A DNA stretch of 64,000 bases from Notospermus geniculatus (taxonomy: Eukaryota; Nemertea; Pilidiophora; Heteronemertea; Lineidae), in contig NMRB01001425.1 of assembly GCA_002633025.1 (NCBI GenBank), forward strand, positions 84,916 through 148,915, written 5' to 3'. Each line of letters opens with the position of its first letter. Position 1 is the first letter of the stretch. Below the pieces are notes generated by a model. It searched no databases. It was not told the DNA's origin and was given only the letters and a program-made list of their open reading frames with translations. Below, piece after piece: positions 60,445-64,000 of this stretch. The translations under genes and the position numbers were made by a program.

Positions 60445-61480
60445 GGCGGTCCGATTCTGAATTTCCCCTCATGAGAGAAATCCGGCTTCTGGCAAACAGC
60501 GTGCCAAAAACACACAATACGGCATTGTTAAGCGCGCAAACTTCGCATGAAAGTTAAGGAGGACTGGAAATGATGTATCGATGGCGCAATTAGTCACTTC
60601 GCTCAGCAGTTTGTTTGTAAATTTACATTTAATTTCAAACTTATGATTTGATGACGTNGGGAGAATGCATTGCTGTAGAATGCTGTAGAATGATGTCACG
60701 AGCCGGAATTCCGGCTCCGATCATTTCGTTTCACCGGTCTTCGAATGCAAGCTGCCCAGAAGACCGGGTACCAGTCTACGTGAAAACATCCGATATTCTC
60801 AGGATTGTGTCAACCGGAACACCGGGACCAAATCCCGCGAGATATTGCGAGACTTGGGTTTGGGATTTAGTCCCGGAGGAAAAATCACCGCCGCCATCTT
60901 GAATATCTTATTGCGCCCTCACCTATAGCTGGGATAGTGATACGGCGACCGAACAACCTGGATCTACTTTCGGACTACTTAAACTCATCCACTAGAAGAT
61001 ATAGTTCGGTGAAACTCATCACTTTTGTGTCCAAAAAGAACCTGACGATGGCAGTTTTGAGTTCATTTAATACAATATGACACACAAAAGTGATTTTTAC
61101 TGAGATTTTGCGAGTTATTGTGCGTATTTTGTTCGGCCAAATCAAATCGGGATTTCCGCCGGGGATTCCCGCCATCATGCCCATACACTACAAAATGTAC
61201 AGCGCACTGACATGCATTTCGCTGTTCTGGTGCAGTGTGTTGCACTGTGTTTGTTTGCCATTCCCGAAGCAATAAATTATTCTATTATGGGTCTTCTGAT
61301 GTAAATATGCGAATAAATTGGCTCAAATATATTTACTTCATCGGAAATCATGATAAAATACAAAAAAAATTGCAAATATTTATCAGAAATGTCATTTCTT
61401 CAGGAACTACTTTTACCGCGGAAGTATGCTCCCGACACCGGCGGTGCGAGGCGGGACGCATCACATAACCCTACGCAAAA
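60445..61480. other. Intergenic sequence with one contig join
   Basis: A single N is at 60658. No gene or repeat is recognised. Confidence 0.3.
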
Positions 61481-61629
61481 TGGCGGATTTGACTGTTGTT
61501 CGTCAGGGTCACAAACCGACGCAACGTCACCAGGTTATTTTGGAGGCTTGTGCCCTGTTGTTCAGGTTGAGGATTGTGTTTGGTGTGGCCATCTCCAAAG
61601 TGATATCGGAACTATGGGCACGCGACTGA
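61480..61629 (+). CDS. Possible first exon or short ORF (49 codons)
   Basis: ATG in a good context (CAAAATGGCGG) opens MADLTVVRQGHKPTQRHQVI ... LLFRLRIVFG. A GTTGAG donor-like site after CTGTTGTTCAG could end a first exon. No later exon is found and the family is not recognised. Confidence 0.2.
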   Translation: MADLTVVRQGHKPTQRHQVILEACALLFRLRIVFGVAISKVISELWARD

Positions 61630-61925
61630 ACTACCTAGTTTCATTGTGGTTCCAGTGTTCTCCATGAGGCAGCGCTACGATCGTACAATGTACAAACGTA
61701 TGGCGTGCTTTGTTGACGTACATGTACAAACTACGTACATGCATGCACGAGGCTTTTGAATTTGACTAAATTCATGGAATTGTACCTCGCCTCCAATCCT
61801 CATCCTGTTGTACCAGGCCATTTACAGGATCTAAATACCAGTGCTATCGACTGGTAGTCTGTGCGTTGTACTTACGTTGAGGAACGAATTACCAAGAAAA
61901 TTATTAAATGGTGTAAAGGGGCTAA

Positions 61926-61932
61926 TATAAAG
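61926..61932 (+). promoter_or_regulatory. TATA box of the U6 gene
   Basis: TATAAAG lies 29 to 23 bases before the predicted first base (61955), the usual place for a vertebrate or echinoderm pol III type 3 promoter. A proximal sequence element is expected near -60 but I cannot identify it with confidence. Confidence 0.6.
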
Positions 61933-61954
61933 TAGCGGGTTCCGCCCTCTTAGT

Positions 61955-61971
61955 GTACTTGCTTCGGCAGT

Positions 61972-62011
<40 letters not shown>

Positions 62012-62060
62012 GGCCACCTGGGCGCAAGGATGACACGCAGATCGTGAAGCGTTCCAAATT
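61955..62060 (+). ncRNA. U6: U6 spliceosomal snRNA (variant or pseudogene)
   Basis: The conserved core is intact: TGCTTCGGCA loop, ATATACTAAAATTGGAACGA, TACAGAGA and GATTAGCATGG, then GCGCAAGGATGACACGC and GTGAAGCGTTCC, ended by nine Ts. The ACAGAGA box and the U2/U4-pairing region are unchanged. The 5' stem has GUAC/GUAC where GUGC/GCAC is usual, a paired (compensatory) change. The internal stem-loop region reads GGCCACCTGGGCGCAAGG, about three bases longer than usual, and CGCAGATCGTG is one base shorter. TATA box and terminator suggest it can be transcribed; the insertions leave pseudogene status open. Confidence 0.88.
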
Positions 62061-62970
62061 TTTTTTTCAAGTTGGGTGAAGAGAAAGTACCAGGTTCCCC
62101 AATGCGACGGTTTTATCTGATTTTACGAAAAACTGGTCTCCCGAAAATATCGCCCCTTCAAATGGGGAGCGCCAATTGGTCACGTGATGACTACTGATAG
62201 AGCAGACGAGACACCTAGCGTTGACCTAGGCCCATTGTTCGAGAGATGCGGTTCACCAAGCACGGCCAATCACACCTTGAATCGTCATGAATAATAGGTG
62301 GCATTGGTGTACTATCAGTTCAAAACCACGCGTATATTCTCGCGTGGTCTGCGTGATCGGTGTTCCCTATTATATGGTGGCCCATCGGGGCACGTACTTT
62401 ATTTCTTTTTTGAGATCAATATATCGTCTGCGGTTTAAGTTGGTAAAAACGTGTTTAAATAAAATTATTTGGATTTTGATAAAACAAACAAACTGAAAAC
62501 ATGCATTTCATTTCCCCTATGGGCCACCGCAGAAATAGCATTTAATGACACAACCCGAAGTGTTTTTATTCGGAGGGTGTTCAGAATTGTTTTCGACCAA
62601 ATATCCGTTTCATCTTCTGCTGAAATCACCAGGCCCTCTGATCATTTGAATAGAAGAACAACACTTGAAAACAGGTGCTGAGTCCGCAGGTGCCTGCCTG
62701 GAATTCACAGGATGATATAGTCTGACTCAGGCTAGAGGTGACATCAAAGGAATTTGAGTTATGCGAGTTCTGGGAAATGTGACATGAACAGTGGTTTCTT
62801 AATAGACCCAAATAATCCAAATGGACAGGGTCTCTAATAGCCATTGAATATAGAGTGTTCTAATAGCCATTGTATAATGCCCTATCAAAGTGAGCATGTG
62901 GTTTTCCTTGGATTTTACTTGTGGTCAGTGAATGGTCTATTTCCCATACCAAACATTCCTTTGATGTCAC
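62061..62970. other. Intergenic sequence without recognised features
   Basis: Nothing is recognised apart from a small repeated phrase (TCTAATAGCCATTG at 62832 and 62860). Confidence 0.35.
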
Positions 62971-62973
62971 CTN

Positions 62974-63110
62974 ATGCTCTTTACTTGCTTGGGAGTGCGC
63001 TTCTTGTGCCTTAATTATTGCTCACAATGCCCTAATGCTCGTTTTGACAAAAGGCTTATGCGCCACCATTGAATTCTTATGCTCTTTACTTGCTTCGGTG
63101 ACAAAAGGAT
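62974..63110. repeat. Imperfect tandem duplication after a contig join
   Basis: ATGCTCTTTACTTGCTT follows the N at 62973 and recurs at 63079. GACAAAAGG and ATGCGC also recur at the same offset (about 105 bp). Confidence 0.65.
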
Positions 63111-63149
63111 ATGCGCTCAATCATTCATCCTTGTGCGGTAGTCTCGCGC

Positions 63150-63183
63150 GGCCAGACCCTCGGTCTACCAACCGAGGGTTTGG
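63150..63183. repeat. GC-rich hairpin
   Basis: GGCCAGACCCTCGGT and ACCGAGGGTTTGGCC pair across a loop of about four bases. Confidence 0.75.
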
Positions 63184-63884
63184 CCACAACGTCTGAAACT
63201 TTTGTGATGCTGCTTTGCGCACGACTGCCCCGTCAATGGCGAGATCATTCCCGCCCGGCGGCATCGGTCTTCGGAATAGGAGCAGTCAGCCGCGCATATT
63301 GCCGCCAAAAATGGCAGCAAAGTTCTAGCGGGCCAATGTACAAGACATCTACGTGATTGCTGCACGATCGATAGTGACTGGGTCCGCCATAGATGTAGTG
63401 ACCACCTGTCGGTCAACTCGCTGTCGATGTAAAGGGAAAGAATGTCCCCAGGAAAAACTGTCCCAGGAACAAAAGATCCTACTACATTCTAATCTCTGGG
63501 GATTGATTTTCTATAGTCATGCCGCTTATTCCGTCATTCAACAATAGAAGGGGACACTTTTACAGGGAGACACTCTGTACCGTTACACCGGCTCCTATTG
63601 CATCAGCCCAGCAGGTGGTCGCTGTCGGACCGAGCTCAACACAAAGCAATTATGTTCCGCCCGCATACATGTATCTTGGAATGAGGTTATAAGCCTGTCA
63701 ATCGGGCAGCTAATCGTTCTGTGCACTGAATGGTGTCGCCTGCCCACTAATACCAGGTAGCCAATCGTACGCCTTCCCGTAAAAGGGGCTGGCCTAAAGG
63801 GCATGAGCAGAGGCAGAGCACTCTAATGAAAAAAGGCTAATATTATGCATAAACGTGTATTAGAGGGGGTACCATAAATAATAG

Positions 63885-64000
63885 GGAGGTTTCGCAAGCG
63901 CTCGGTTAGGCCCTACGACGACGTTTATCTATTGTGTGGGTATACCCAAACAATAGATAAACGTCGTCGTATGGCCTAACCGAGCGCTGGCGAAACCTCC
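63885..64000. mobile_element. Near-perfect palindrome at the window edge
   Basis: GGAGGTTTCGCAAGCGCTCG and CGACGACGTTTATCTATTGT have complements after a loop of about eight bases (GTGGGTATACCC palindrome at the centre). Arms are about 53 bp with two mismatches. It looks like a young palindromic MITE and may extend beyond the window. Confidence 0.8.

Overview
The window looks like draft-assembly nuclear DNA from a marine invertebrate deuterostome (echinoderm or hemichordate type). The reasons are spliced genes with GT-AG introns, a metazoan U6 snRNA, a DIRS retrotransposon, very many small inverted-repeat elements, and the overused words TAGGCCTA and TACATGTA. The species assignment is inference. 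There are two real gaps (14584-15199 and 51025-51304) and eight single-N contig joins. Several joins have duplicated sequence on both sides, so part of the window is redundant haplotype or paralogue assembly.

Layout. 1-11300 holds dispersed repeats, a broken DIRS element on the minus strand (934-2757), half of a foldback element, a 37-bp minisatellite with an inverted block (3960-5310) and a string of MITEs. 11790-27659 is a complete ten-exon gene on the minus strand (gene A, 812 codons). Every splice phase closes. It belongs to the metazoan family I know as DUF7869 and has an RNase-H/DDE-like spacing of acidic residues. 28043-41618 is a twelve-exon gene on the plus strand (gene B, 759 codons). 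It has a ParB/sulfiredoxin-fold domain, and its phases also close. The two start codons lie head to head, 383 bp apart. The introns of both genes are full of MITEs, foldback elements and minisatellites.

41.7-64 kb has no confidently recognised protein gene. It holds tRNA-derived SINEs, MITE families shared with the first half, an 840-bp foldback element with a 9-bp target duplication, a pair of inverted long repeats around a gap, a U6 snRNA candidate (61955-62060), and a large perfect palindrome running off the right end.

The main candidates for something undescribed are (1) the divergent pair of a DDE-like nuclease/transposase-like gene and a ParB-like gene, (2) a conserved hairpin motif at four loci (five copies) with a hammerhead-like layout, and (3) foldback elements made of short palindromic units with 8-9 bp target duplications.
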